DNA of 64,000 nt from contig OZ316897.1 in the NCBI GenBank assembly GCA_973895155.1, forward strand, positions 1,364,001 to 1,428,000, written 5' to 3'. This document shows positions 35,024-48,900 of this stretch, one piece after another. The translations under genes were made by a program, and so were the position numbers. The first letter of the stretch is position 1. Each line of letters opens with the position of its first letter. This stretch comes from Marsupella aquatica (Eukaryota > Marchantiophyta). The notes below the pieces were generated by a model. It saw nothing but the letters and a program-made list of their open reading frames with translations. It made no database searches and was not told the origin of the DNA.

Positions 35024-38000
35024 ATGACGAGCTGATCTTCGTACAAAGTCTGGAAAAACTCATCTGAAGCCATCGATGGCTTTATCCAGAAAATGTAGCA
35101 CACTGTTTCGATCGACTTTTCTTATGGGAACACTGATACTCGATCCGGCAAGAAGTTGAACTCGCTCAATTGGCCCAATCTTGCTGCTAGAGGTTCTAAG
35201 CGAAGAGGAAAACTTTCCAAGAGGATGATTATGAACAGACACTACTGTTATATGTAGGGTCTACTGAATATCTCGAAGAACATTGACTTTGGGGATCTCT
35301 TGGCTTGCGTGAGGATATTGACTGCTGGCCTATGAGCGAGGCAGTTGAACGGATGAGCTTTCAATCGTCCCTTCACGAGATGGAAGAACTCATCAATGTG
35401 ATTCTGCTGGGTCCAGAGCGTGAGCACATACAGTGGCAAATTGAAGTTTGGTAGGGGACATTCGAACAAATCAAATCGTGGTTTTCTCTTTCTTCATGGG
35501 TCGAAGTTGAGATCTTGCTGCGCCATTACCACTGATCAGCCTTCCCTCCAGCGACAGGATCAAGGTTTGGGGATTCGGAAAAAAAACGAGGCAGAGAAGC
35601 AGATTCTGAACAGGGTTTTGGTCAACTTGCAAGCAATGACATTCTTTGAAGGTCCCTCTTAAATGGAGGCAAAATACTTCATTTACACATTAGCTTCGTT
35701 CAAACATGTCCTTGCAACGAATCCCCTAGACAGGAAGTGGCAGTGGATGTGCCATGTAGAAAATCAGTAAAGACTGTAGATGATTTTGGACGCTTGAGTC
35801 TCAGTTTCTTGAGTCACAGTCTCGAGTCTCAATCCTCAGTGTGCAGTATTATGTGTGATTTCATGTGACATGAAATTAGAGTGACACCAGAGATAATGTG
35901 AGTCACATTATTTTATGTGAGATGTAAAATTTGAACGGCTACTCAATTAGTGTGACTATCATTAATTGGGGTGGACAGTGCTTTGTAGCATATCAAAATG
36001 TATAGGATTGAGGGCATATGGTCTCCTTTATAGGTTATGTGGCTACCCAATATTCACCCCCGTAAGGAAAATTGTATAATCGGAAAGGAGACCTTATGGA
36101 TTTGATTGTACTTTCAAGTCCTGTGCTCACGTGTGGTTGGACCTCCTGACATTTCTTTCTATTATTTTTGTCACTCTCTGCTTTGCACCAAGACCATATA
36201 GCTTATAATGAGATATATGGTCCCAACCGTCACTTTGTCCCCAGAGCACGGCGATAGTCCTGGTCTAAGTTTCATGCTAGACTGTTGATCGCACTTCATT
36301 AGAAATGTACCACTATGAAAGGAAATGGTTACCTGGTAGCTGTCCCGCTCCCATTGTGGAACTGTCTCCTCTCACCACACCACCATCTTCTACACTCTAC
36401 CCTGCACCAGATATTTCTCACAAGAGCATTGTGTCCATCTCTTACATTCTGATGGACTGAGTATATATAGCATGTTCATCCTACTACATGCCTATTTCGA
36501 CTTATCTGAAAATTGAAATGAGGAGACATTTTACTTTTAACCCTAATTTATGAAAAAATAAGTATTGAAAGAATGATTATAAAAAAGTTAATGAAAAAAT
36601 TACACACCTTTTTAAAAGTGAGAAAAATACAATATTACATGTGCATTAATTGAAAGATATTACAGTAGTTAATGTACCTGTAAAAGTACAACACTTTATG
36701 ATTCAAAAAGAGAAGAGCGTGAACTACTTAACTTTGTTTTTTTTATTTAATTTTCTGCTCTATGTGGGGCTCTTTATTTAGGTTCCACCTGTTCATCAAT
36801 AAACCACTAACAATGTAATTCCTATGACCAATGGTATATAAGGTGCACTCATCAATGAATAGTGTACTAGTTGCTTGGTTGAAGGGTCGAACCTATGCCC
36901 CTCAAAATGTTTAGGGAACCTAATAAAAACTATGCCCCTTAGAATGTTAAAGAACCTATGCCACTCAAAAAACATGTAAGGGACCTAATAAAAACTAAGT
37001 AAATTTAAAAATTTAAGGGGGCTGTCAAAAATGACTAAATTCTAAATAATACATGACTAAAACATGGATTAGGCCAAATTAACATAAAATACATTTCAAT
37101 TAAAGTGAATGAGACAAGATAACCAAAGAGTGTTCCACCATATAGCAGCCTCAATCTCCATCCAGGACCAAGGAGATCAATCTCCATCCAGGACCAAGGG
37201 CAAGTTGTGCTACAGTTTGCATTATGCCCTCACCACTAAATGGAATTGAAATATTCATGAACTGTAACATATCAGTATGAGCTAACTTAAAGCAATAATG
37301 AAAAGGGCTTAATCCAAATTTAGTTTGAAATGGGGTTGACGTGGCAATGTTGCACTTGTTTAGGGGCAGGCTACTCAAAGCTGGTATCTTTACACCAAGT
37401 CCATTTGGTGCGGACATTTGATAGAGAGAAGTGCCAGATTTGTTGTTTTGTATTGTTTTAGTAGTCATGGAAAAGAAAGCCCTGGCTTGTTTGAGTAGGT
37501 ATCAGAGCCCAGAATGCACTAGAAACAAGGGTGTTAGGACTCTGCTCTTGTGTCCATTCAACAGAGCGTTGATGGCAAATTTACCTTTCTGCTTCAGTTT
37601 TTGATTTGTTCCCATGAGTTAGTTTGGCATCTTGTGATGCCAATGAAAACTCCTGATGCTCCGACTTTTTTCATGAACAAAGCTGGAGTGTCATTTCTTG
37701 TTCTAGAAATGGGTCCCAGGCCAGAAATCTTTTTAAATGAACTATGACAGTTACAAATCCCTTCAGTTGAATGAAAGAGCCAAATTTGCAAATGATTGGA
37801 CCACACTTGGGGGTGCTCCAAAAGGTTAGACAAAATAAGCACTCCACATCCGCATATACTTGGGCTCAGTCCTTGCCATGTATGATTGGTAGATTGGTAG
37901 ACATGTACCTGAATGGCCCCCCGGAGTGCTTGTAAATAATTAGCCATTTCCACTCATTGTAGAGTCCAAGCTTAATCCATAGGGGATAAAAACAAGGCAA

Positions 38001-39400
38001 TGGGCCCAGTGCCTTGTCAAGCCACACTAAGTCAAAAATCTTCAATAGTGGGGGAAAGGGGGCTATTTGTACTCCCACACTTAAGTTAATAGAGGGTGTC
38101 AATGTTAAACCAGGGGAACATTTCATGGGCAAGCCTTGTTTGCCATAGAGAGTTTGACTATCAAACTGGCAAAAAGGTCAAGAGGGAGCAAAACATTGTT
38201 TGGCCAATTATTGACGATGGGCAGGCCTTGGTTTGCAACAGAGTGCTTGCATTGATGCAAAGTACTCCCGAAAACTATGACACTTTTGCCGATTTATTTG
38301 AGGCACTTAGAAGTCTTAGAGAAGTCTCAAACTTTGCCAGCATAGAGATTATATGTATTAGTGGAGTACCCTGGAAAAGTTTCACTTCATTCTGGTGTAT
38401 AGTTTAGAAGTTAAAATTCAGACAAAGTCATTGTTTATTAGTTAGCACAATCACTGACGCTTTTCAAAGCATCTGCCAGAACATTGATGCTTTAAGAAGC
38501 GTCCATTGCATTTTCAAAGTTTCCAGCGACATCCATTTTTGACACTTTAATTTCTTTTCATCTTTTCTAGGATTATCTTTTTAGGTGTTTGAGGTCTGAA
38601 AAGGCATGTCTTTTCAGTTCCTTCTTGTGTTAGAATTCTAATCCTATAAGACCCCTTAGAATATCTGTTTTTAGGGGGGGACAAAATTTTATTCAATAAT
38701 CAGATTTCTGGATAGGTTCCACCTTCCATTTCAACAAGAAGGTCTTGTATAGAAGTAAAGCACGTGTTTATAAATTTGTGAATGAATTCAGGAGATTCCT
38801 TTTGGTGACTGAGTTTGATCACAAGCTTCTGAGATTCCCATCGAATTCACGACTAGGCTTGCTCGATGTGACGAGATTAGCTAGCTAATTCAATGATAGA
38901 TTTGAATTGGAAGGAGGAAATTCCATTTTCAGAGTATCAAAGTACTGTTGTTTTACTTTGGCATATGTATTATAGTTTGATTTGAATTGCTGACAATCAA
39001 ACCATATTGACAACATTTTAATATATATCTCAGTAAAACCAACCAGAAATGTACTATGGGTTTGATGAGCAAAAGATTCTTTTATTTCACATCTTTATGA
39101 TCCCAAAAGGAGAGTCAGTGAATTTGTTATGATAATTTAATTTTGTCTATACTAAAACCATAGTCCTTTCCAAAGGGGTGGCAATAGCAAATTAAAACAA
39201 ATATAATCACAGATTAAACTTCTTTTTGATCCATAACTCAAGGGTTATTTTTTCCTTGTGTCTTTTGTTAATTTTATCCTTTTCAGAAGTTTGACAATTA
39301 TAGAGCAAGAGCTCAGATAAACTACTCAAAACTATTAATTCATTCAATTCATTCCAAATCTGTTCTTAAAGGGACTGAATTTTGAGTTTAATGAGGTATA
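35024..39400. other. long stretch without a recognised gene
   Basis: Mostly AT-rich. A 26-bp unit (ATCTCCATCCAGGACCAAGG) occurs twice at 37153-37202, and a degenerate ~55-bp unit (GAACCTATGCCCCTCA) repeats at 36888-37000. The plus-strand frame 38096-38407 (e.g. NRVLALMQSTPENYDTFADL) looks locally protein-like but matches nothing I know. Confidence 0.45.
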
Positions 39401-39457
39401 TTGTTACTTTATGTTCTTTTGGTCATACGACACATTGATCCGTGTCGATATTCCTTT

Positions 39458-40340
39458 TCAAGATGTTTGCAAAGCACCAGTGTACAAGTGCTTGCACGGG
39501 AAGTAGGCTCTTTCCATGGACTCCATGTACATGAAATTCTTGGAGGAGCAACTTGGGAAAGCACATATCTGTACGCAATGTATTGAAGTTTGCCCCCTGT
39601 AAGTGTTGTTCATCATGAGCCTCACGCCTATAGCATTCCCTATTTCAATTCTCCTCATTGATGTGCACACAATTGCCTCAGTCTTAGCATTACAGATACA
39701 TGTGGCAACGTACTTGGAGGTGTCTGACCTCCTTTGCCTTGCCTTGCCTTGTCATTGTGTCAAGTACCACGCTTGTCAGGCATTGATCTATCCGCTCTGG
39801 GTATGTGACATTCAAATCCATTATGCCCACCATTATGATGTCGCCATCACTCACCAATTCATTCATAACATCTTCACCAAAAATAACCTCCACTCCATTG
39901 TTGTGAAGGAAGGGGCCGGACCTCTTTTTTTGAAAGACTAGTTCCACGAGAGACAGGAAGCTTTGAAGGTAATGGTGGTAAAACACCAGGAATGAATGAC
40001 AAAAAGGATTTTGTGCAACAGTGGTTGTTTGGGCAAAACCAATACGGATATGGAACATCTGGTTTGTTAAATTTACTCCCAGGTAGCCAATAGATACCAA
40101 CAACGCCTAATCCACTTATATTTACTCGTGCCTCTCTAATAAATTGAGCATACTCCCTGTTCCTTGCCTTTGAATGCACCTGACTCTTACCAATTGTTGA
40201 GATGCAAGCCAAAAAGAACATGCCTCGAACCAAATCACTTTCATGAACATGTTTGGGGTTCCACAATGATGACATCTAGTTTGCCCGAGCCACGAGACAA
40301 CAGATCCAAAACTTCAACATCCGGAATTTTCAAGTTTGCA
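39458..40340 (-). pseudogene. older, decayed MULE-like transposase C-terminus with SWIM finger (left part)
   Basis: Short minus-strand frames match the C-terminal part of the transposase at 40996-42486. GVVGIYWLPG with WFCPNNHC parallels GVVGIVVKG with WFCPTRDC. QICAFPSCSSKNFM with YFPCKHLY parallels QICIFPCCSCEDFF with FMPCKHLY. It is broken by frameshifts. Its 5' continuation lies beyond the inserted 11.7-kb element, at 52064 and beyond: the frame reads across the join once one target-duplication copy is removed (KKRKFRRIAKM on the right side, then DANLKIPDVEVLDLL on the left). Confidence 0.7.
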
Positions 40341-40350
40341 TCCATCTTTG
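40341..40350. repeat. 10-bp target-site duplication (left)
   Basis: TCCATCTTTG, identical to 52054-52063. Ten bases fits the 8-11 bp of Mutator-like elements. Confidence 0.8.
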
Positions 40351-40490
40351 GGGCCCGACCTCCGTGACAGGAAACAGGAAACAGTGATGATCATAACAGG
40401 AAAAATAGTTGAACAAAACAGGAGAAATGGTAATATCATTGAGAAAAAACGGCTTAATTTTGGACCAAACCAAAGAAGTCAAATTCAACA
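40351..40490 (+). repeat. left terminal inverted repeat
   Basis: Begins GGGCCCGACCTCCGTGACAG. It pairs with 51917-52053 reversed, with scattered mismatches and a 2-bp length difference near the tip. Confidence 0.8.
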
Positions 40491-40995
40491 TCAACTCAAA
40501 AAGATGGGGAAAATGACAATTATCGGAAGATGCCTTTACTAGCGCTTAGTCCTAACCAAGCGTTTGATACCGTTACAAAATATCACTAACAAAATACCCG
40601 CTCACCATCTACCGGAATGATCAGAGGATAACGGTTTCTAAGGCAAGAAAAGGTCATCCTCGAGAATGCATGCGAAAGAAATCCACACGTTCAGACCTAG
40701 ACTACAAACTGAAACCAAGTAAGGAAATGAAGTCTAGCGCCGGGCGCTAACAAAATTGAAGTCCAAGTGACGATTGAATACAAAGAAATCTCCGTTACCC
40801 GTACAATGAAATTTACACATCCGTAAAATTGTAAAAACAAATTAAGTGTTTTGTGCAACCCACAAAAGATTGAGCCGTGTTGAAAAGCAACCAAAGGTTG
40901 TTTACTAGCGCCGGGCGCTAACCAAAACAAAGTTACCGTTACGAAACGACAAGTCCTACATACCCGTTGAACGTAAACTAGAATACTAAACCTTC

Positions 40996-43900
40996 CTATA
41001 AACCATCAGCATTCTGCCTCCCTAGAATATAATGCAGTTCCGCAATGGTAAGAATCGGTTGGCTTGGGAGGATATTGTCCACAGGATCAAGCTTGCAGAT
41101 AACTTTGTAAACCCAGTACAAGTGTTTACATGGCATGAAAGGTTTCCCTCGAGAATGTCGACGAAAGAAATCTTCACAAGAGCAACAAGGGAAAATGCAA
41201 ATCTGCACCCAGTAAGTATTTGCAGTTCGTAAATGTGCATGTGTGCGTATCTGGAATCGTTTCCCGTATGAATTTCCCGATGAAACTTCCATAGTTTTGA
41301 TCAAAGTCATTGTTTCTTTCGTTGCTGATTCAATCCTTGTACGATATTCCTGAGTGAGATTTGATCTGGAGCTCATTGCACGCCCGCTTCTCGTTCGAAA
41401 ACGGATGTTGACTTGTGCAAGATCGATCTTTTCAGGGAAAACGTCAATGTTGATTCTCAGTTCAAATGGAGAAGGACAACGTGAAATAGCACCTCCTCTC
41501 GAGACTTCAATGCCCTGCTCGTTAAGGAAATTCAACTCCAAACTTGAAAGATGAGTGCCTTTCTGTACTGGCAAAAAGTCTGGGCAAGTAGGGAGGTTCA
41601 CAATACCTCGACGAGGGCGGCTCTTCCAGCAATCACGAGTGGGGCAGAACCAGACAAGCTCTGTATGGTGTTCACCTCTGAATAAGCGGTAACCTTTGAC
41701 GACTATTCCGACAACCCCTGCATTTGAAGGATATCCGACCTTCTTAATTTGATTACGACACTCATCTCGATCACAACTTCCAGACAACGTCCCATTACAC
41801 TGTGGTCCAGCACCGTGTCTGGAAACTCTCCGCAAATGCCATGACCCCGGTACAGTGTCCACTTCAAAAAGCGAAGTGTCTACAGGAATGAATGGAGTGG
41901 TGTTCGGAACACTTTCTGGAACTTCGGAAGATTGAGTGACATGATGGGAAACTGGAGAGCCACTTTCAGACAAATCAATAACTGGATTCGAAGGAGGAGT
42001 TCTAAGTATCAGAATGTGCTCAAACTTGGCTGAGGTCAAATTTCTCCTCTTGCAACCTCGGGTGTTTGGCGTAGTTATGAGAACTATGTCATGTCGATGG
42101 GAGTCTTGTGGAGAGACATTCCCGGTCGCCGGACCTTTTCTTTTCACAGACTTCGTCACAAAATCCCCATTCAATGGAGAATCCCTCTCCAAATCAAATT
42201 CTGCTGCATTTGCGAGTAACATATTAGAGGCTTCTTCAAAGAGTTTCGGGGACCCTGCCTGGTCAGCCGAACGAAAAGCCAATTCAAACACTGTAGGACC
42301 GGTACCCCGATGGAGCCCTTCACGATATGCTGTATAGGCTGCTATTTGTGAATTGCTCTGTTGTGATCGGTCTTACATCCTTCGAACAAACCAACTGTTT
42401 TCTTTCCCTGCCATGCTTTCATGATTCCGTGAACAGCTTCAGAACCAGTGCAATTGGGAATCATCCCCCCTTCAAGTGCACTTTTGCTCTGAAAAAGAGT
42501 TTTGTCAAATTCAGTAAAATATATCAAATAAAAAAGTGGAACTTCAAAATGGGCGGACAAAAGGTATGAATGTTTTCATAATCATTGTGAACATTGAAGA
42601 AGCTATCAAGCTATTCGTTAGCGCCCGGCGCTGGCAAAAACATCAGTAAATATCACAATTACAGAAGGAATATTAATACTAGCGCCAGGCGCTAGTATAC
42701 ATTGACTCACCAAACTATGAAATTTCCCCACTGTCGCCACCTCACAACCCACCATGCGATCCATCCTTGCAACATTCTAAGTTTCCCAGGAATACAATTT
42801 CCAGATCTCCACCATGAATCAATCTCTCGTGAAACCCTGTAGGCTTCCAAAAATGAAGCGGCATTCCGCAACTTGTCCCAAAGGATTCTATGTTCAACAC
42901 ATTTTTCTTCAAGTACTCTTTCGATAGAGTGCCGATGCAAAGACTGATAAAAGTGGAATGCATCCGATCGCTCTCTCTCCGGGTTTGGATGGCCGTCAAA
43001 GAAGACATTCCTAACCGCTATCCATCCCGCCTGAGCGTTATCCGCCATGAAACCATGGATTTCCACACCGTTTAAACCGTTCTCCAAAGCGACTTCGATC
43101 ATCAACCTCCAAGCTTTCTCAAGCGATGCAGTGTCCTCTGCTTTGAGTTCACAAGTAAATATTGTGCACAAAGCTCAATAGTTATGGTCATACACATGTG
43201 CACTAAAAGTACTCCATTCTTTGGACATCCTTTTCATCACGTCAAAGCTCACCCATGCTCCTTCTAGAGGCCCCCCTTTCTTCATCTGACGCAGTAAATC
43301 TACTCCCGATCCATGACCTTTGATAGTCATTTTGAAAATATGCGCTCTATCACCTTTACAGCCCTGCCCAGGAAGAAGATATCTTTGGAGAAATGGAAAC
43401 GTAACATTCTTCTGCATGCGAACCAGATATTCCAAATCACCTCGACCAACCTGATCTTTGCGAACGCTCTTAAATAACGCAGAAAACTTCTGAGGCGTTG
43501 AAACGAGCATAAGTGATTTCCAGATTTCTGATTCTTCTAGCTTTGAAATGTCATCCACAGACTCACCTACGGCATCCATTAAAGATCCAGTGATCTCATT
43601 TTTCAAAACGCACGATGTAGAAGAAGGAGACTTCTCATGCTGTCTCCGTATTTCTTGTATTGCTATTTTCTCAGCACTTCTAGACCAGACCTTCCGACAT
43701 GGATGGTTGTGCACTCCTATATGGATTGCAAGTCGTGACATGTGTTTTGCAGTGTCATTTTTGATCAAAACTTGCGGGTACATATAAAACATTTTTGCTG
43801 GACAAGACTCAACACAAAATGGAACTTGAAGGCAATAGCGACAAACAATTCCTCCAGCATCGATAAACCTCCCAGGACAATGCTGACCAGAGAGCTTGGG

Positions 43901-44740
43901 GATCCCATCCCATCTATTACAGTTTTTGACTTGAGTCCTGGTGTAAAACTCACATGCTCTATTTTGGCATTCGAGAGAACCACTACAGCTTACTTTCCCA
44001 AACTCCCACATCTTCTTCGGAATGACATTAGCAGAAGTAGGAAGGATTCTAGTCCAAAGGTAGCAGTCCTTGCATCGATCCATGTTTCGCAGACGATCCC
44101 CTTTCGAGCCAACACCTTGAACAGGTGGAAGCTCAAATATGGTATTCCCATTGTACTCTACAGGTAAGCATTCAACCTGTTTGTGAATGAATGCCTCGGA
44201 CCTAACAAAGCGCGCTAACTCACTTTGTCTAGTTGACTTCAACAAGGCATCAAGTGTGCTTCTTCTGTACACAACCAGAACAGGATGAGTTAGAGTGTCT
44301 CCATCAGCAGACTCCTCCGACGGAATCAATACAGGGGGTACCTGGGGCGTCAACAAACTGGTACTTCCGCCCTCCTTATTGACCTCACCGCCCCTTGAGA
44401 TTGGTGGAGAACCCTCAGAGCATTCAGCGTCGGACGTAAGGTCAATCACATCATGAGCGACCTGGTTACTCTCCACTTTGACATGAACGATGTCCCTTAG
44501 TTGAATGAAAATCAAGTACTCCACGCCATATTCGAGATTCCAAACAACATCCTCCGCTTCAGTATCAAAATGAGCGGGCCCATCGTTCAAAGTTCTGATA
44601 CTCAAAATATGTTTTCTCGTCACCCCAAATCTTCCACACAGGTAATTATCACTAACACGTTTCTTGGTTTCGGAAATCGACACAGGGATCGTCACAACGT
44701 CACCTGTATTCGGACACGTTATTCCAATAATGCGAGACAT
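40996..44740 (-). pseudogene. MULE-like transposase with WRKY/GCM-type finger, DDE core and SWIM domain
   Basis: Exon 1 runs 44740-42711; the intron 42710-42487 (GTGAGT...CAGAG) restores the frame and holds two palindromes; exon 2 ends at 40996. The N-terminus has a ubiquitin-like-looking region, then VIDLTSDAE, a SUMO-interacting-type motif (about residue 97). Next is a Cys/His-rich domain (SCSGSLECQNRACEF, QHCPGRF, CRYCLQVPFC, ESCPAKMFYMYPQ, HIGVHNHP) of the WRKY/GCM/FLYWCH kind. The DDE region follows (AWVSFDVMKRMSKEWSTFSA; MADNAQAGW with the second Asp; ERERSDAFHFYQSLHRHS). A second SIM-like VIDLSESGS sits in exon 2, and a SWIM finger (CSCEDFF ... MPCKHLY) ends the protein. A TGA at about 43172 breaks exon 1 between HVYDHNY and ALCTIF. 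A frame change near 42350 is either a 1-base shift or a 47-nt GT-AG intron. Probably inactive unless the TGA is bypassed. Confidence 0.8.
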
Positions 44741-45974
44741 TCTAACTCCCCAAAGATAACCGACTACATAAAATAATGATACATGGTAAGATCAATCTAG
44801 ATTGTATGATTGAGGGTTTCTTCTAAATCCAAGTCTCAAAAGGAAAGAGCCGTCTAGCGGTTATAGGATCCGTTGGGTACGGATTTTCTTACCGTTCAAG
44901 AAACGACAAAACCATCGATTCTGTGGAAAGTTACTGTTAAATTAATGGTTTTGACGTTGTAACCAACGGGGTAATATAGTAGCGCCAGGCGCTAGCATTG
45001 TCCACATCTGAAATAGCCCCAAAAATGAACAACAAAAGAAAAGATCATCGACCATTTTGGTTACTGACACAGGTTAAAAATCCTACGATAGGTTTCGGGT
45101 TTGCTTGGAAATATATTGGGTTTCCTTGGAAATACCCCCTTATTTATGTCAGACGACAATATTACCCTTTGCTAATATTAAAATCGATCCATTTGAGCTC
45201 GATTACAAGCTATCATAATAATAGCGCCAGGCGCTATCATACAAGTCATAAAATTGTCAAGATGTACTCGCACATTATTTATAGAAACTTACACATTTTG
45301 GGTCCAAACATATACCATTTTTCATGTGTCTCGTTACTAGCGTCGGGCGCTATTATTGAAATCTATACATTTGAGCCATATTTGACACTAAAAGAAAATA
45401 GCGCCTGGGACTTTCGTAAACTTTATAGAAACAGAATCCGTTTATTACAAAACCTTTCACGCTTTAGTCCATTCATTCGCTTGATTTTTTAGTACAATGT
45501 TACTAGCGCCAGACGCTATTATTAAAATACATCATTTTAAGATATATTTTAGTCTAGCATAATAATAGCGCCAGGCGCTAATATTAGATCGAAGTAGAAT
45601 ACTCAGATAAACGGTCTTTTTAAACGGTAACTTTGACCGTTTATCGTTACAATTTATAACGAATTCTTGGATAAATATATTCACGAGTACCTATAACTAG
45701 TTAAAATGTGACAAGTGTCAACCTTTAGTAGGTCTGCTTTTGGATGCTCGTGCTTTTCGATGAGTACTTGTGATACATGTCGGTCTGCCACAGGGTATAT
45801 CAGATAAGATCTTTTCGCAATAGTGTCTTCCTTGATCGTTAGAACGGCCTCTGTGCACGTTTAGGATCATTGTCGATCATTCGTCCATATCGGTACAGCA
45901 CCACAAGAAACGTTGCATCACGCAAGAAGCACGTTGCAGTGCTGGTTCCCCGTGTGTATGCATCTTAAACAAAC
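44741..45974. promoter_or_regulatory. divergent intergenic region with palindrome cluster
   Basis: 1.2 kb between the start codons of the transposase and the ParB-methyltransferase gene. It holds palindromes at 44980, 45222, 45338, 45504 and 45566 and a half copy at 45399. The position suggests a shared control region of the two genes (inference). Confidence 0.55.
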
Positions 45975-48900
45975 ATGGAGAATCATTCTCCTGGCCATTC
46001 TGAAACATCTGAGTCCTCATTCTCCGGATCAGTTTATACTCGGAGAGTCACTCGTTCGTCTGCGTCAAACTCTTTGCGAAACATTAGTCAGGCGATTCCA
46101 AAGCCAAAACGAGGCATCATGGAGTCTTACGGAGATTTTGCGATGGAGGACGGGGGCGAGGGAGTCCTCTCCATGGATGCTGTGATCAAGAAATACGCAA
46201 TGTCGTTTGGAGTCGATTTCAGAGGGGAGAAGAAAGAGCCACCGCGTATCCCTCTTTGTCGGCTTGTTCACATGGAAATCGTTTGGACCTTGCAAAAAAA
46301 TAGTGCATCTATCAATAAGCTCAAGGATTCGTTTCGGAGCTCTGGGTACAACTCTTCAATTGGGATGCGGTTTTACGTACAGCCCACGGATTCAGAAGGA
46401 GTCGTTCAATTCTGCACGCCTGAAATTGGGAGACCTGGGATGCTGTTTGGGTTGCCCAGAACGACTTGTTTGAAGCAGAATGTGCTACTGATCCAGATTT
46501 CCATATTCTGAAGGATAAGATGTTCAGTGTTTTTGACGGGAATCATCGACTCTACTCGTGGACCCAAGTAACAAATGAGAATCCAGACAATATCAATTAC
46601 CATCCGCGTGTTCAATGCACTGTTTTTAAGGGAGATCGAGGTTCTCTAGTTGAGCTTGAATCGGCTATGCACACGGTGAACCAATAAGTATTCCTCAAGT
46701 TGCATAAACGCTATTGAATTTGGTCGATTGCGCTTGATTTTTGCAAGGTTAGTTAGCGCCAGGCGCTAATATTTTCCATTATATCTTACAGGTTAGGGCA
46801 AGCTGTGGTGGAACCATCATGGATTCTCGATGCCGATAGAATCAATAGGATTTTAACTCACGACTTGGAGGCCTACAAGCCGATCATCGGCCCCGGAAGC
46901 TTCAAGCGATTTCAAACTGTTCGTGCCAAAACAAGAAAGGGGTCTTGGTATACCAAGCAGATGCCATTGGAAGCATTGGTTTACATCTTGTGTGAAAACA
47001 AGATTAAGTCATATTCACTTCAATTTAAGCTTGACTTGGCTGCTGCGGCAAGTCAAGGTCGCCCGTGGTCGTCTGAAGAGACTGGTAAGCGGTATGCTGC
47101 CATGATGAAGGAGGCAACGAAGGAGTGGAGCATAAAGACATCCAAGATTACCCCCTGATAAGCCCAGAGTTTGGTGATTTTCTGTCAACTTGTGCAGAAA
47201 TGTACATTCTTACGGAGAGGAACAAACGAGAAAAGAAGCCGGACTCTGTAGTATGTACAATGGACCGCGCGCGTCTATTCACTGCTGTCTCCTACTTGGA
47301 TCCACAACTGCGCTGTACTCTTCTTGTCGCTCACTGTACACCCGAGCTCAGAAAACAATTTTACCATCCCCCGAGTGTGAATGATGACCCTGTTAAACAG
47401 TGGTGTCATACATGGCACATGTGGAGTTTGGTGGAAGGAATTGCAATTGCAATTTTACAGACATCTCTTTCGCAAGTCCAGTCGATCCTACCTGCTGATC
47501 GTCTAACGCTAGGAGGAGTGGAGACGTTTGAAGCATTGGTCTTGAACATCACTAATGATTTCAAGACATACGGTGAAACAATGAAGGCGAAGTTTTTTAG
47601 CACAATTTGGCAATCCAAGTACGGAGACAAGGAAGACTATACCATTCGCAACCAGAAGCGAGCCAAGAGATATCTGTATCGCTTCTACATGGCCATGGAG
47701 ACCAGTTCTCCAGAGTATTTTTGGGCTTACCCTCTTGCATTCCAGAAATGGTCCGTTCTAGAGGGGGATGCTTCTAGCGAAGTTTACTCAATGTACCCTG
47801 CCGAAGGGGACGTTCCACCACGTGAAATTTCATTGTGGGAGATAACCCACTGTCCATGGTATCTTGACACAGATAAGTGGGACACCCCTTTCGATGAAGC
47901 TGAAAAGGATGCATTTCTGAAATTATCAAAGTCTTTAGTGCCTCGGAAAGTTCTCTCTGAAATGAAACAAGGTTTATCGGAAGATGTAGATGCCTCGGCG
48001 AGCAAGCTGCAGAAACATTGCGAAACAGAAGTTTTGCATGTAGACAAGAGTCGAAAACCCCGAGCGAAAGCAAAAGTAGACACTGGAGTAACCAGCCCAT
48101 CAACGAGATCTGGGAAGAAACGTGAGATTCTTCTATTTTTCATTGGCATTCAGTATTTTCACTTCACTAGTTTGGATATTTAGGTGACTTTTTGTTAAGC
48201 ACCACATATGTTGGTGTGCCTTTATTGCTTGATTTTTGTGCAGTTTGGTTAGCGCCCGACGCTTGTGTTATTTTCCAGTGGCATTCTGTATTGTTTTGAC
48301 GAGCGCTGCAGATCAAGATGTCTATTTGGTTAGCACCCGGGAGTGAAATTTGGTTAGCACCCGGCGCTGGTGTTATGTGGACCGTAATCTTGGAAACTTT
48401 TGTATCTTTTTCTAGGTGGACGGAAATCGGATGGAGAAGAAACACAAGATGCAAAGACGACTGTCACTCCTGGAGTCTTTGAAGCTGATACGGGGGAACA
48501 AGATGTCCCTGATGAACAGACTCCTCCCAACACGGAGAAGATGGTGCGACCTGCAGATGCCACCAGCACAAAGAAAAAGAAAAAGAAATCTTCGAATCAT
48601 GGATTTTCCTCTCGGGATTCGGTCGCTTCTAGTGGTGTTCAACGAGATGTTGGACAGTTCAAGTCTAAGACTTCTAGGCATGTTTTTGTTGAGTCCAGTG
48701 TAATGGACTTCTTTGAGAGTGTGTTCACGAAAGAGCAGAAACCAGCTTGGGTGTCAAATGTGGAGAAGTGGGTGAAAGACCTAGTCTTGCTTGGTCTAAG
48801 GGAGAAAGGAGTCATAAGAGGAGGAAAGATAAGATCATTTGGAGTTGATGCTGGATTCGTTTACCTCCCAACTGGACTGCGTCCATCCCTTTTAGAGAAG

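Noticed and set aside
46400-46440. A 32-nt GT-AG intron restoring the ParB frame
   Set aside because: Far shorter than any usual plant intron; a 1-base indel is more likely.
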